DNA of 64,000 nucleotides, taken from NCBI GenBank assembly GCA_036872755.1, contig JAVHNS010000016.1, positions 496,001 to 560,000 of the forward strand. The letters run 5' to 3'. The notes below the pieces were generated by a model, which was given only the letters and a program-made list of their open reading frames with translations, was not told where the DNA came from and did not search any database. Shown piece by piece: positions 51,859-64,000 of the stretch. The DNA is from Orbilia blumenaviensis (lineage: Eukaryota > Ascomycota > Orbiliomycetes > Orbiliales > Orbiliaceae). A program made the translations under genes and the position numbers. Numbering within the stretch: position 1 is the stretch's first letter; each line of letters starts with the position of its first letter.

Positions 51859-52680
51859 ATGTCTGAGCAAGCTCCCAATCCTCTCGCTGGCAGGTTCGCT
51901 GCTGCGGATATTTATGACAAGTTAACCGGCGGCTGGCCCGCTCGTGTCGCGAAGAGTGTCGTTGAAGGCCTTCCCACTCCTATCACCCAGGAATCAGTAA
52001 TCCTCGACAATTGCTGCGGGTCTGGTGCGATCACTACCGCTATTATAAATTCCACAAAGGACAAAGCTTTCGTCCCTAAGATCAACTCTACTGATATCTC
52101 GCCTGGCATGATTGAGCATGTCACACATATCTACAAAGATATCCCCGAAGTACAAACCAAAATTATGGACGCCCAGGCCCTGGAATTCGCTGAAAACACA
52201 TTCTCTCATGTTATTTGTGCCTTCGGTGTCTTCTTCTGCCCCGATTACGAAGCCGGATACCGCGAAATGTATCGTGTCGCCGCCCCAGGTTCGGTCACTG
52301 TCGTTACGTCCTGGAAGGTAGTTGGGTGGCTACCAGTGGTAAATTACGTCATCAAGAAGGTTAAGCCAGAACAGAAGGACTGGGATTTTCCGGCCCCCCC
52401 TGGCTTCGCAGACCCTGAATGGGTGAAGGAAAGGATGATCAATGCGGGATGGAAGGATGTAGAAGTTAGAGAGATTGAGGATTATACATCCGCTACGCCG
52501 GAATCAAGAGATGCACTGCTGCCAGTCATGAAGGATGCATTTGAGGGGTGGACCGATGAGGAAAAGTCAAGGTGGGGAGATCTTTTCACAGAAGCTTCCG
52601 ACACCTTTGGGATTCCAAAGACCCCAGAGGGTGGTTGGAAGATTCCAATGATTGCTCTAGCTGTAACGGGGCGCAAATAG
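51859..52680 (+). CDS. SAM-dependent class I methyltransferase
   Basis: Single-exon ORF of 273 residues from the ATG at 51859; an in-frame ATG at 51712 would add 49 residues lacking family character. Motif I is VILDNCCGSGAITTAI, with the Gly-rich SAM loop. Motif II is INSTDISPGMIEHV, and the later FSHVICAFGVFFCPDYEAGYREMYRVAAPG is the acidic/post-motif region. This is the Methyltransf_25/11 type common in fungal secondary metabolism. The substrate cannot be inferred; the neighbouring questin-oxidase-like gene is suggestive but not linked by operon logic. No signal peptide. Confidence 0.88.
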   Translation: MSEQAPNPLAGRFAAADIYDKLTGGWPARVAKSVVEGLPTPITQESVILDNCCGSGAITTAIINSTKDKAFVPKINSTDISPGMIEHVTHIYKDIPEVQTKIMDAQALEFAENTFSHVICAFGVFFCPDYEAGYREMYRVAAPGSVTVVTSWKVVGWLPVVNYVIKKVKPEQKDWDFPAPPGFADPEWVKERMINAGWKDVEVREIEDYTSATPESRDALLPVMKDAFEGWTDEEKSRWGDLFTEASDTFGIPKTPEGGWKIPMIALAVTGRK

Positions 52681-52956
52681 GGCGCAAACGGAAAAGGCCA
52701 CTTGTATGCTAGCCAGGACTACTTCGTCGCGTTGAGGCCGGCTTACCAGACCGATCATACTAGCAAGCTAACTACGATCGGTATCCGATAATGAAAATAA
52801 TTGCTGGAGGATACTAATAATAAAAACTAATTCTATGGCTACCTCTTCGACGCTCATGATCTAGTAAACCTCTCAAGATTTTTTGTAAATATGCACTCTA
52901 AAAGTTTTCATCGACTAGTCAACAGTTGCCGATAATAGTTGATTTGAATATCCGAA
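52681..52956. other. Convergent intergenic region
   Basis: 3' ends of the methyltransferase (plus) and the subtilisin (minus) meet here. Nothing else seen. Confidence 0.4.
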
Positions 52957-55356
52957 TCAGCATAATCTATTTCGCTTTGCTTCACTACTGCATTCACCAC
53001 CAGCATAATGAGGATCAGATGAGCCTAGACCCGAACCATCTGTACTCTCCAATGCTGCCCCTTCCCACTTATCTTTAGTGATTCCATTCCAAACAACCTT
53101 TGGTTCCCCATACGCTCTCTGGTATGCCCATTCTTCCATCTTCTTAAGGGGATCTTCGAATCCGTGAGTAAGTATAGCTGCGAATACACCTGCAACTAAG
53201 GGAGTAGCTATGGATTTCAAAGGTCATAGGATGATTTAGTATTGGTATCTTTAAGCTCTTCATAAGTCATATGCTTAGCGCGATACCCTTTCCTAGGATA
53301 TAATCGGTCGTATAGACCTGCCCCCTGAGTCCAAGCACATATAGATTTGCTATGCATGATTATATATATATTGGCACCGAAGACTAAGGGGGCAAAAGGG
53401 ATGGGGGGTAGATCAGTTTCCAAGAGAAACCAATTAAAAGAAAGCTTACCATATGAAGTTCCCGCAACGAACTTTGGATCTTTAGGATTCTGAACCTGAG
53501 CCGTAAAATCTTCTATATGGGTGGCAGGTCCATGGAGTTGCACGAAGTTTCCTGTCTGGAACTCGTTCTTTCCAGTATAAGAATTGACACCTCCTACCAC
53601 CACCAAATTCTTGAAGTCGCCGGGATATTTCTCTCTTAGGACGGCTGGAAAGTGGGTTATAGGTTCATTCTGATGTAAATTTCCAGACAAGCGTCTACGA
53701 GTCAACCAACAATTCAAACTGGATGCCCACTATACACTTACCATCCGAAAAAGCAACGGTGTGTAGTCCGGAGGACCCGAGGGGACGGGGGCACTTTACC
53801 GGATACCCATTCCCAGCTGTAGTAAACACATAACCCTTATATTTCATGAATTCAATCATCAGTTCTTTGAAGAGGGCATCCAATGTATCTGAAAACTTCC
53901 CAGATGGACGCGCCCTATTATAGGCAAAGACGGCTACAAACCCCGGCCAATAGGAACGAAAGCTCGGCGTCTTCAGCAGTTGGTCACGCATATGATCGTA
54001 AACTCTGAGGAAGGCCTCGATCTCACTCAGACCGTGACCAATATTACGACCAGGGAGTATTTTGACGACTACTAAAATTCCCCCAGGTGCGGTACCATGC
54101 AACCTACCGACAATATGCCCTGCAACAAGCGTGCCATGGTATCTAACATGATTATCATCGTTACCATAGATAGTTCCGAGTCTGTTAGCGTCATCCTTCT
54201 CCCCATCTGAGATATCACCGCAGAATATCCAATCGACAGTAGACTGGTCGATATGATCAAAATCCTATTTTGATGTCACGAAGTGTTAGGGAGTTTTAGC
54301 ATGGATTCCTAGGTGTGTATATGTAAAAAAGGGACGAAAGCGATCGCTATATAAACGGCCAATACTTGCAATCATGCGCGAATCTATCGCGTAGCTGCCA
54401 AACGAGATTCGCTTACCTCAAATCCAAGGTCGCAACCGGAGTCCATCACATATATTAATACACCTCCACCAGAATTAGAGTACGTGTAAAATGTAGATAG
54501 CATATCCGACATGGCGGTGCCCGGAGGTTGTGCGATTTGTTTCAGCTGCCTAGAGGGTGGGGGCCAATTACGAGCTACAATGCCCGAGAATTGGAAAATA
54601 GCTTTGACTCTGGGTCTGAGGAGCCTTCGCACCATAGGAGTTCGTCGAGATTCCATAGATGTCCTCGGGCTGTTATATTCTGCATCTAAGCCTTGGCTAA
54701 AGGTTGACTCCATTGACTCTTCCTCCTTAAATCCATTTTCAGCCTTAAAACGCCTAGAGGCCGCATTATACATCCCTGGCCCGAAAGTCCCCGTTGTTTT
54801 TACCTCAAAACATTGCTCTACTGCGATCTGGTTTGGAAGGACGCGAGCACAAGATTGAAATTAATATGTCTCCTGTATTTGCAAGTGAATTTCAGGCATG
54901 ACTGCGCAGGGTTCTAGAGAAATCCCCGAGGATAAATATAAAACGTACAAGTTTAGTATACTGTGAAATGATACTTTTATAGTGGTTGTAGGTGGCCTCA
55001 GAGTACAAAGCAGTTAAGTGGAGACCCCATGTTCCAAGATAACTGCTGCTGATTTCTTGGACGCTTTGTTTCCGGGGGGGCCACCCGACCATTTTGAGGG
55101 CTTCCCGTAAACTTCTGAGGGTGTAATTACTCCGCTCGCTGGACGGGGCACCTTTGTCTAACGCTGAGGTACGAATCTTTCGATAATCCCGGTAGGGAAT
55201 AATGGAACAGTGCATATACCGACTTTTTTCATAGGTGCCAATCTTCGGGGCTCCGGGTGGGGGAGTGAGCCGCGTGTCTGCATCGTGGATTATCGAAGAA
55301 ATTATGTATATATATAGTGGGAAGATAATCCACCAAATTTCTAGAATACTTTTCAT
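52957..55356 (-). CDS. Subtilisin-like serine protease (S8)
   Basis: Five exons, 55356-54975, 54820-54417, 54264-53738, 53694-53450 and 53207-52957, fit in phase to 602 residues. The first exon has a hydrophobic signal-like N-terminus (IWWIIFPLYIYIISSII) and a probable propeptide. Catalytic residues are intact: Asp in YVMDSGCDLGFE, His in YHGTLVAGHIVG, the oxyanion Asn in FTTAGNGYP, and Ser in AGTSYATPLVAG, which is split by the last intron. NLVVVGGVNSYTG is also typical. It would cleave proteins outside the cell or in the vacuole. Two junctions are weak: the first intron, and the third, which needs a GTGTAT donor and a 43-base intron to keep frame. A damaged gene is the alternative. Confidence 0.72.
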
Positions 55357-58300
55357 GGTATATGTGTGGGTCACATGTACAGTGAATGGTCTCCTGCTGA
55401 TACCAATGGCAAGGATATTAGTATTATGTGACAGGGTTAAAGATCAGTACTATAGTGATTCCTGGCCTTATAAGGAATCAATCTGAGATCCAGCTCTGCA
55501 GGCGGTAACGCTTATAATTAACATAAGACTACATTGGTTCCAATAAAGTTATAGAAATACCTAGGTACTTACTTGGGCATGTACTACTTTCTAGTTCAAC
55601 GTCCTGAAAACAAAATGCTAAGGGAAATAATTGGGGTGTGGTCTCATATTGAGGTGGGACCTTACAATTTGTCTTGTAGTAAAGTTTTCTACTCTCTGAG
55701 CATGAGGCATCAAGTCACTAGCTTTGAGGTGTGCCCGACACACTAAAGAGGCCATGTGTATCACTATATTCCCTTGCCTTCAGCGCCATTCTCTGAGGGA
55801 AACATCTACAAACTTATCAGTATGAAAATATTATGCACGAGTCACATTGGCAACTGGCCTTACTCTGATTCGTGAAAATGTTGTTTTCCGTGGGGGTGTA
55901 TGGCGCAGCAAAATCCCAACCCAACATGGCCACTGTACCGCCACTGACTGACCAAATTGACTATCAAATTAACATTTTCAAACTGCCTTGGCACATGGGC
56001 AACAAGTGCCGTCATGTTCTCGACAGTTAGGAAGAGCCCCGACATGTTCGAGAAGTCTTAGTCTAGGGTAACTCCGAGATGAATCTTGTGCATGCAGCAT
56101 CTAGATCCGGAGTTCCTCCGAGCTCGAATTATCAGAATCGCATGTTTTGAGAGATGTTAAGATTTGTATACACTCTCTGGGGGTTCTGACGTGGTGCCAT
56201 CTTCACTTCCATATGAGTCTATCGCGCTACGCTGGGCAAAATGACCTAGCGGGTGTCTGATTGCTTCCCGAATGTGGGAGCCTGGGTGCAGAAAATTGAT
56301 TGCCCTATCTGTTAGGTGCATGCTGATATGTTGTATGTAACACTTCTCGCAAACTAGTCTCCACGGGGTGGCTCAGTGCATATGTACAGTACTGTATAGT
56401 GCATATCGTCTCCCTAATTATTCAAATAGATTAGGTAACAGGTAATTAGGTAAAGGGAGTCGTCGAATCGTATGATATTATGAGCGTCTGGCAGGCTTGA
56501 GGGAGTATGTATCGTTTGTACCTGGTACCTATAAGCCCATATGCATCAATGTCCCGAGCTCTTGATAACCACAGATATCGTTCTCACCAACACATCTTCA
56601 GCATCAAATTACAACATCAGCTTGCTGGGCACGAAGTTTCTTCAGATGTTGTCCAGGTACTAGTACCGAAGAAAGTTAATTTATACACTCCGGTCCAACG
56701 GTTAAACTCGAAGCTAAGCCCAAGCTGATGATATCACAATAAGTTAATGCAATTGCTCAAGGTATAACTTAGGGAAGTAATGTAAGTCTTACCTGTTTGA
56801 TTTGGGAGGCACTCTGGAACACTATCCCACCCCTCCGTAGTGTCGGCTCGGAAGAGAGAACCTCTTGATACCCTTTTGCAGCTCTGCCACGATCCATACT
56901 GACCCACTAACCCAAATAATGTCACTAGAGGTCTCATATATTCTTGCAACCCTCCCTCTAGCCGCTGTCGAGGAAGGCGGGGTCATCCATGACCAATCTG
57001 CACGCCAAGGCTAATAGACGGGATGGCTCGCATGAACTTGAAGTCACATGACCAAAGGTGTGGATCTGTTTCCCCTCTTTTTCAGTGGCGAAAACGGGAA
57101 GATAACGGTCGATAGTCTTTAGGCAGTGATAGGTGAATGGAACGTGGATTCCTCACAAAATTTTCTACTACTCTATTTTGCCATTCTTGAAGATTCTGGC
57201 CTTGCATAGTTCTTCATACCTGGGGATCGAGTGTTCTTGCGCGGGAACGGCGGCCAAATCTCGTGGGTAGCCGTCGGTTCGGGTGGGCCTGTGGCCCTTA
57301 TTTTCCACCTTCGTGCCAAAAGAAACAGGAATAGAATCTCGAGTAGCCAACCAAATTGCAAGACCCTTGTGATTGGCCCCTCCGAGATTTCTCTCCCAGC
57401 GATTCGTTCAGCTTAGCATGGTGGGCTCTTCCAGCTTTTGGGCTCAAGTGAGACGGTTCGCTTGAAGGGCCAATCAAGCGGTGACAACTCATCGCTGCAC
57501 CCACCCTTGACCCCTCGGCCACCCTCCCAAATTTTCCTTCAACGACCTGGCCTCCCAAGGATCTTTACCAAAAATCATAGGTCTTTTCACCCCGCCACTA
57601 ATGCTAGCTATACCAGCGCATGGCAAGATGGGAGGAATCTCTTGCGAAAGCGAAGTCCCTTTTATTGGGAGAGATATGGCTGCAGCTAGAGCCCTTGGTT
57701 TTGACCGTCTTCATGTGCATTATTGCAAAACCGTGCATGTCGCTGCAGTACCTTCTTCATGCAAGCTTTTTTCACATCTCACCGAAGTCACTATCGGCTG
57801 CAGCCTGCCATTTAGTCTCCAAAGCCGCTTGTCGCAAGTGAAGTCGTCAGTCGCGGACAGTTGGTGAGAGAAGTTACCTACCAACCTCGTTGAAGCTAGG
57901 AGCACCCTCGGAATTTTCAGGGTTGGTTGACAGGCTCGATTTGGGGCACGGCGAGGATCTTCAAATCGACGAAGCGGGCGTCTTTTAGCTATAACGGGGT
58001 CGCCTCCTCCTTCTTCAGGACTTTCGCATTCTGCTGAGTTGTCCACGCTTTAAATTTACTATCCTAGTCTATCCTCAGATAGACAGACACGAAAAGCAAA
58101 GCTTGGGAATTTTAAACCCCCAATTTTGCCCCCAGTGACAACAAACAATCTATTGCCCGAGCTACGACACGGTATATATATTTATATATTTTTTTCTACG
58201 AGAGTTATCAAAAACTAGTCGAAGTGGTAAGAAAGGGAAGGAAAAAATAAAAAGAATAAGAAGCATTAAGAAGCATAAGTCTGCAAAAGGTAGTGGGATC

Positions 58301-58898
58301 TCTGATTTGCCCCACGGACAGCTCACCGAACCAATCCCGATTCTACACGAGATATTTTGATATTCTGAAAGGGCTACTGTTTCCGTTCGAACTTCGTAGT
58401 CACGCATTCTTTTTCAGTTCGTTCGACCGTGTATAGCCAGCCAACGATATTGATTCTTTGAGGTCTACCCCCATCATTGTCGTCGAATAGGATAATTACG
58501 GTCACGACCTCCACAAAGGCTGAAGGCCCTCTAGCCAACGAGAAGAGCAGGAATTTTCTGTAGCTAGGGTCTAGCTCCGAATATATCGAAAACCTCACAG
58601 GAAGGCCCATCGTCATCCCGAAACTCTTTACGAAAAAGAAATACAAAAGCCTCAAATCGACTTTTGCTGGAGATCCCGTTTCATTGGGTCACCTTTTACC
58701 CAGAGCCGTTTCTCCAGTTTTTCTCGAATTAGTGGGTTTCTCGCAGACTTCCCTTGTCGCAATTCGATGCTGTTTCCCGCAGTTGGGTTATAGCGACTTC
58801 ATCGATAATAGATCGCCCTGCGCTTCTTGCGCCAATATTACGATAGGGTACCCAGGTTTTCTACACCTTTTTTTTTTTTTTTTTTTTTTTTGATATAG
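55357..58898. other. Gene-poor region
   Basis: About 3.5 kb. Many ORFs of 60-110 codons occur on both strands, but none has a recognised domain. The T-run of about 22 bases at 58870-58891 is the polypyrimidine tract of the orphan exon that follows. 55,400-57,100 is AT-rich and appears empty. Confidence 0.45.
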
Positions 58899-59130
58899 GT
58901 CGAAGAGCTACTGGACTAGGTTTAAAGCTTGAATTTGCGAAACAATCTGAGATTGTTCTATTTACGGATCTAACCTCTCAAAAGAACGATCGTGACGATA
59001 AAGTTGGAATTCGACAAGGTCGCCATACTGGATTATCCAAAGAAATCGAAGACTGGTGGGCCGGATCCTATCCGTCAGAGAGCCGATGGATCGATGAAAA
59101 CGACATCAACTACATCTCCCCTGTCATCTC
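58899..59130 (+). CDS. Orphan coding exon, gene unknown
   Basis: A long T tract ending GATATAG gives a strong acceptor at 58898, and TCGTAAGT a strong donor at 59131. Between them one frame is open for 77 codons with protein-like composition: GRRATGLGLKLEF, DLTSQKNDRDDKVG, then KEIEDWWAGSYPSESRWIDENDINYISPVIS. It has no ATG, so it is an internal exon. Its phase does not fit the acceptors I could see before the large gene at 60 kb. It may belong to that gene through an exon I missed, or to another gene. No family recognised. Confidence 0.4.
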
Positions 59131-60122
59131 GTAAGTCCACCATCCTGTGATGATGATGACCAGTCTACTGCCTCTGCTGCCTCTGCTGCATCTCCGCTGC
59201 TGCTCTTCTCTCTTCCTCAGCTCTGCACCACGCGTGTGGTGGCATAAATTCTCGTCAGTGAGAAAGCGAGATTACCTTTTTCGACTGCATGCTGAGTGGC
59301 GATTCGCTCGCTTTTTTAATTTTTTGAATTGGAAATCTTGTTTTTTTTTTTTTTTTTTTTTTTGACTTTCTCTCTTGGGCTCCCATGCATCTTCTTTTCA
59401 TGCTGCTCGTCTTATATGTCACAGCACGAGGGCGCTATCTCTGACAGCGGAGGATTCTTTCCTGGCTTCTCTGCCTCGAAGGTGGACCCGAGTCAGGAAT
59501 AGCCAGCAGGCTGCATGCTGCTTTGCTGGCCGAGGGACTTTCCTCACTGGCCAACCATCCTGCATGATGTGTTGTCCACCATCAACCGACAGCATGCTGC
59601 AGACACCTCACGACTGTTCCTCCCCCCCTCGTCTGATCTGATCTTGTCTTGTCCTCCTTTCTCTTTCTCTCTTTTTTTCTTCTTCTCTTGTCTGGCCTTG
59701 TCTTGTTCCCCTCGAGCTCGCCTTTCCCCCGAGTCTAATATTGCCCAAGTCTGTTGCTGTTAGCTGTTGTTCTGCGCAGTCGCTGTTCGAGCTGTACAGG
59801 TTGTTCCTGTCAACTTCTGATATTATTACTACTGCCAGTCACCTGCCCGCCCGCCATTCTGTTTTTCTCTACTCTCGAGATTCTCCATTTCCTCATATTT
59901 CTGACCTTCTCGATCACTCGCATTTAATTTTTTTTTCTATTTGGCATTTGGATACCAGCATACAGCATACAGCGTACATCATACATTATACATCATACAT
60001 ACATACATATCACCTGCATATAGCCCTTACTGTACTTTGGAAGCTTCAATCGATGTGCTAACTGCTTCTGTTCCCCGGCCTTGACTTATTCGAAGAAGGC
60101 CCTCGTTCGACATCTAATACAG
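59131..60122. other. Leader/intron region upstream of the large 3' gene
   Basis: T-run of about 23 bases at 59341-59363, long C/T-rich tracts (59560-59760) and a CATA microsatellite near 59980-60006. This fits a long 5' leader or UTR introns rather than coding sequence. Confidence 0.4.
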
Positions 60123-60292
60123 CCCCCTCACCTCATTCTGCAACCTCTCAACCTTCATCTCGAGCCTCCTCTCCTTCTTCTTCTTCTCGCCTGCGACGTT
60201 CATCGTCTGCTACCTCTCTATCTCTGAACGTCTCCAGCCCGGTCTTGCCTGCCAAACCAGTTGTTGACCCAGTACCACAACCAGCTGCCAAG

Positions 60293-63200
60293 ATGGGTGT
60301 AGCACAGGATGAGTATAGCCACAAGCCAGAGGCCAAGTCCAGGGCAAAATCTCGAACACGCCGGGCAAGGTCCAAATCGAGGGGTGCCCTCGCCCGTCAT
60401 AACACCGGCAACAGTGAATCCAAGGAAATCAAGCTATCGCGGCATCAAACTGGGAATAGCGAGCCAAAGGAAAGCCGGATACGAAAACATGACACAGGTA
60501 ACAGCGACAGCAAGCTGCAAAAGCAGAACACTGGAGGAAGCGACAGCCAGACTGCCATTATTGCTCGTGCTGCGACCTACACAAAACCGCTAATTAGCTC
60601 AGCGACTTACCATCTTCCTCCGCCGCCGTCTGGGACCTTTGGATGCAACACTACTTCTTTGGCGGAGCTTGCCCACCTTGTTAGACTTCAATCTTATCAA
60701 CAACTCAAACATACACAATCCAGGATACGGCTGCACCGCCAATTAATATCTACTGGTATTTCAGCACGCCTGGAGAGATGTGGCGCCCTAGCTAGGACCC
60801 ATATGGTCGATTATTTTAAGGACGACAAGAAGAGAGAATTTGCCGTGCTATACAATGCTGTTCACGACCTTAAGGATTCCTGCGAGCGATTGGCCATGCT
60901 CCAGCCTGAACTGGACGTTACCAAGATTTCTTACGGAGAGTCGGAGTCGGAGCGTCCCAGATCCCTACATACATTCCTTCAAGATATCCCCATACAAACA
61001 AGGGACACAATACTCCGCTTCATCTCTACACTACGATCTAATCCAAAATTCCTTGCGGATAGACTATGCAAGCTCCCTCCTAGTGACCTGGACGCCATTG
61101 CCAAATCAAATCAAATCACACAGACTCAAGAATCTGTACTTCCTACCAACCGAAAGAATGTCACTCCTAACCCAATAGCTCCAATCCCGACCCTTGCCGT
61201 TGATAAGCTACTGGCCTTCCATAGACTTGACCCTCTCCACACCCTCATCCACACTATTTTTGCAAACTCCAGCGGGCCGGATTCCGAGGAGGACCGTCGA
61301 CGAACTGATGTTTGGTCTACAGTTTGTGCTCGACTTCTCAGCGAGAAGCGGGGTGAAAAGTTTTTGTATGCTGTTATGGACTCATGGTCTTCCATGAGAG
61401 AATGGCCCGCCAGGAACAACATCGAGGTCTGCCTCATGAAAATGCTCCAGGACGGCGCCGCAGTGTTGCAACTGGACCGACAGGAGGATACTTCCAACGA
61501 CAAGGTCCGACAAGAACTTATCCGTAAACAGGAAGAGGAATTTTACGTCAAGGCATCCAGGTCGCTCTTCCAGACTCTTGACGACGAACCATGTGCTGGT
61601 GGTATTCCCGAGGGTATCCTGGAGCTTGGACATGCTATCCTGGAGAAGATAGAGGATCCCAAGAGAAAGAAGCTCGCTGAAGTCTTCATCGTCGCAAAAT
61701 GGTTCTTTGGTAGATATCTCAATACTGCCATTCAGTATCCTGAAGTACGTTGTCGCGGCCCCACTTTTAATTGTTTATTTGCTAACAATGAGCGTAGTAT
61801 CATGGTATTATGGTGGGTCATTACATTAGTGAGTACGCTCGTCAAGCAATTCTACGTCGGGTAATCCAACGGATGTGCACCGACGTATTCAGCATCTGCT
61901 TTGTTGAATTGTAAGTTTCGTCTTCTCTCTAGGGCACAGTCATGAATGGGATCTAATAAACCTGCAAATAGGAAATCAAGCAGACCAATTGACCCCATCG
62001 TTCGCAACCATGTTGAGAGCATCATGGCTCGATTCCGTAACCCTCGTCCAAAGGACAGCAACCCAATTCTCCTTCCTGTCAAGGCTGTCACCTCCCCTCG
62101 TGAGACTATCGAAGTTCAACCCTACCTCGTTCTGTGCCCGACCGATGTTGTTACCGTCTTCCACGCCCTCTTCCCTCAAGCCTCCCAGAGACCAGTTACT
62201 TCCTCATCTGAGAAAGACTTCGGCTCTAAGAAGTTTGGTCGGTCAATTAATGCCGGTCGCCCAGCTGTCTCCCGTCCTCCTAGCATCTTTGAAACAACCA
62301 ATGCCTCGTTTAAGAGTAGCTCTTCAATCACTAGCGACAGCGGGCTCTCTAGCATGAATGCTCCGTTACTTGAGAATCAATATGGCAGCATGGACGAGAA
62401 GTACGCCGGTTCCCTCGTTGGCTCTCCAAATTCGTTTACCATTGCTCCAAACATCAAATCTTCACAAGCATCTATCTACTCGATCCAATCTATCACATCG
62501 GAGCCAGATGACGAGCTCGAAGTATTCATGATGGATGTCAAAGTGGCAATTACCGAAATGACTCGCAAACTCGGCGCAGAGGCAACATCTGGAAGGACGC
62601 ACCCATGCGCTGAGAAGTGGGCTGTCGTATTTGTCTCTGCTGATGGCAAGACTGTGTCTGCTCGCATGAAGACTGATTGGGAGGACGACGATGAGGACGA
62701 CAGCGACAGCAGCAGCGACAACGATAGCGACGATGACGCCCCAGGCGAAGTATCCAGGGACTATAACCAAGTCAAACAAGCTATCATGAAGTTGATTGAG
62801 GAGTACGAAGTGCCGGAAGAACTGATCGAAGAAGATGAGAATCAGTCCAAGAAGTTTAGTAACAGAACATCAGTTGCGACTAACCGAAAGCACGCCGCTC
62901 CGGTCGCTTCCGCTGTTAATAGCTACTTGATTCAAGATCAAAACCCGTACTACCAAGCCACTGGTGGTGGCTTGAGCGCCCTCTTTGGTAGCCCAGAGCG
63001 AGAACGTCAGCGACTTGACCTCCCGCGGGATAGCAGTGACCGCCTTCGCCAAGCTGGAAAAGAGGGCAATGCTGATGTCCTCTTGACCATGTTGTCCGCC
63101 GCCCAATCTCAATGTATGGCTCGTGGGGCCTACGTTGACGGTCAGATCTTTCATCGCGCGGTTACCATTCTCCTCCGCAAGTTGGAACCCTCCCTCACTC

Positions 63201-64000
63201 GCAATGGGTTTGCACCTCTTCTTCACATTCTCTCTCGCAGCTCTCGTCTTTCTATCGAGAAGTCTGCCGGATGCATCGAACATCTTGAGGCTTGGTTTGT
63301 GTGGTTGACTATGGCGCAAGAAAGACACGACTCTGCGACCACTGACATGCTTGCTCTTGTCAAGGCACTTCGCGTTAAGATGTGGTATGTTACTGATGTC
63401 CGCAACTCCGCCGCCTACGATGATGCTCGCAACGTTGCTATGGCGCTGAAGAAGATGGCTATTCCACCCAAGACAAAGGATGGTCGTCCTATTCCTCAAC
63501 AGCGTGTCAAAACTGGCCTCACGCATCGAATGTCGACTAGCAGCTTCTCTCTTCTCAAGGGGGACAGCTTGATTGATACCCTGGCCGCTCCAGTTGACAA
63601 TGGTGGTCCAAACAAGCTTAGCGACGAGCAGGCTGAGATTACGAGTGCCTGGTTGAAGCGCTACGCTGTCACAAACTTTTGCACTGGAGAGGAAAGGATT
63701 CATCGTTTCTGCTGCGAGATTGACAAGTGCGTCAACAAACTCGTTGGCAAGGAAATTCTTACTGGCCCCGTCCTCTGGTCCAGCGAGTTGTTCGCAAGAG
63801 ACGAGAGGGAACTTGCTAATGTTAGGAAAAAGGGAGAGTTCCATCTTGCTGGTGTTGGTGGGTTGAATATGACTATGGATGATGTTGATGCCGATAGCGA
63901 AAAGGCCAACAAGCTTAGACCAAAGGCGAGCGCAAGCGATCTCTTCGGTTTGGGCATTGGTCGTCCAAGGTCTCAAAGCATCGTCAGCACCTTGTCTGCC
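60293..64000 (+). CDS. Large conserved-looking intracellular protein, partial (runs off window)
   Basis: Exons 60293-61744, 61798-61910 and 61972-64000 join in phase to 1,198 residues and remain open at the window end. The frame is open and Ser-rich back to about 60062, and ACAG at 60119-60122 is a possible acceptor, so the true start may lie in an earlier exon. The N-terminus is basic and has four repeated HNTGNS/HQTGNS/HDTGNS/NTGGS words. A helical domain follows (FLQDIPIQTRDTILRFISTLRSNPKFLADRL). AIQYPEYHGIMVGHYISEYARQ spans intron 1. Later come a Ser-rich linker, an acidic run (DDDEDDSDSSS) and a helical C-terminal part (GLSALFGSPERERQRL). No signal peptide or membrane segment. I do not recognise the family; a signalling or GTPase-regulating protein is only a guess. 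Confidence 0.7.

Noticed and set aside
46327..52680. Questin-oxidase-like gene and methyltransferase considered as a secondary-metabolite cluster
   Set aside because: No polyketide or peptide synthase, P450, transporter or regulator is nearby, and a phospholipase gene lies between them.
54112..54150. Plus-strand ATG CCC TGC AAC AAG, reading MPCNK
   Set aside because: It lies antisense inside the well-supported subtilisin exon and has no family ending.
57720..58655. Minus-strand ORFs of about 93 and 108 codons
   Set aside because: Non-ATG start for one, no domains, and no neighbour context.

Overview
The window reads as nuclear DNA of a filamentous ascomycete. Its genes carry short GT-AG introns (about 43-154 bases, one of 246) with CTAAC/CTGAC-type branch sites. 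The recognisable products are fungal in type: an Rtt109 histone acetyltransferase, a CFEM protein, a GH11 xylanase with a CBM1 tail, a questin-oxidase-like protein, and an ankyrin protein with a membrane-segment N-terminus. The species cannot be fixed from sequence alone. A nematode-trapping or other secretome-rich member of Pezizomycotina would fit, but that is a guess.

Layout. 1-6 kb is a housekeeping end: mitoribosomal protein mL57/MrpL15 on the minus strand, then Rtt109 on the plus strand. 6.7-55.4 kb is an accessory stretch. It holds a secreted PhoD-type phosphatase, a Cys-rich/mucin/NucB-like secreted protein, a xylanase, a cupin, a 1,597-residue ankyrin protein, a CFEM mucin, a CAP (PR-1-like) protein with a PAPKNN-repeat tail, a questin-oxidase-like protein, a secreted phospholipase A2, a class I methyltransferase and a subtilisin. 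A 427-bp Tc1/mariner-type MITE with TA target duplications and a second inverted-repeat element lie between the xylanase and the cupin. 55.4-60 kb is mostly gene-free apart from one orphan exon. From about 60.1 kb to the window end runs a large conserved-looking intracellular protein that is truncated by the window edge.

The most unusual content is a family of 18 tiny, single-exon ORFs (62-102 codons) scattered from 3.4 to 45.3 kb, 16 of them on the minus strand. Every one begins Met-Pro-Cys, usually followed by Lys or another polar residue. Most end in a short motif of the form (S/P/T)-(L/I)-(L/I/V)-x-(R/K)-(I/L)-(R/H/N/Y), while the middle is highly divergent. All four proline codons and both cysteine codons are used at the conserved start, so the conservation is of protein, not of DNA. 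I recognise no known family. I treat it as a candidate undescribed small-protein family (here called MPC/RIR), locally expanded among secretome genes.

Several secreted products could act together at the cell surface or on a host or substrate: xylanase, subtilisin, phospholipase A2, phosphatase, CAP, CFEM mucin and Cys-rich mucin. Most of the remaining sequence is AT-rich intergenic DNA with homopolymer runs and no supportable genes. I found no tRNA, rRNA or CRISPR array that I could support. Exon junctions were worked out by hand from splice consensus and reading phase and have no transcript support.
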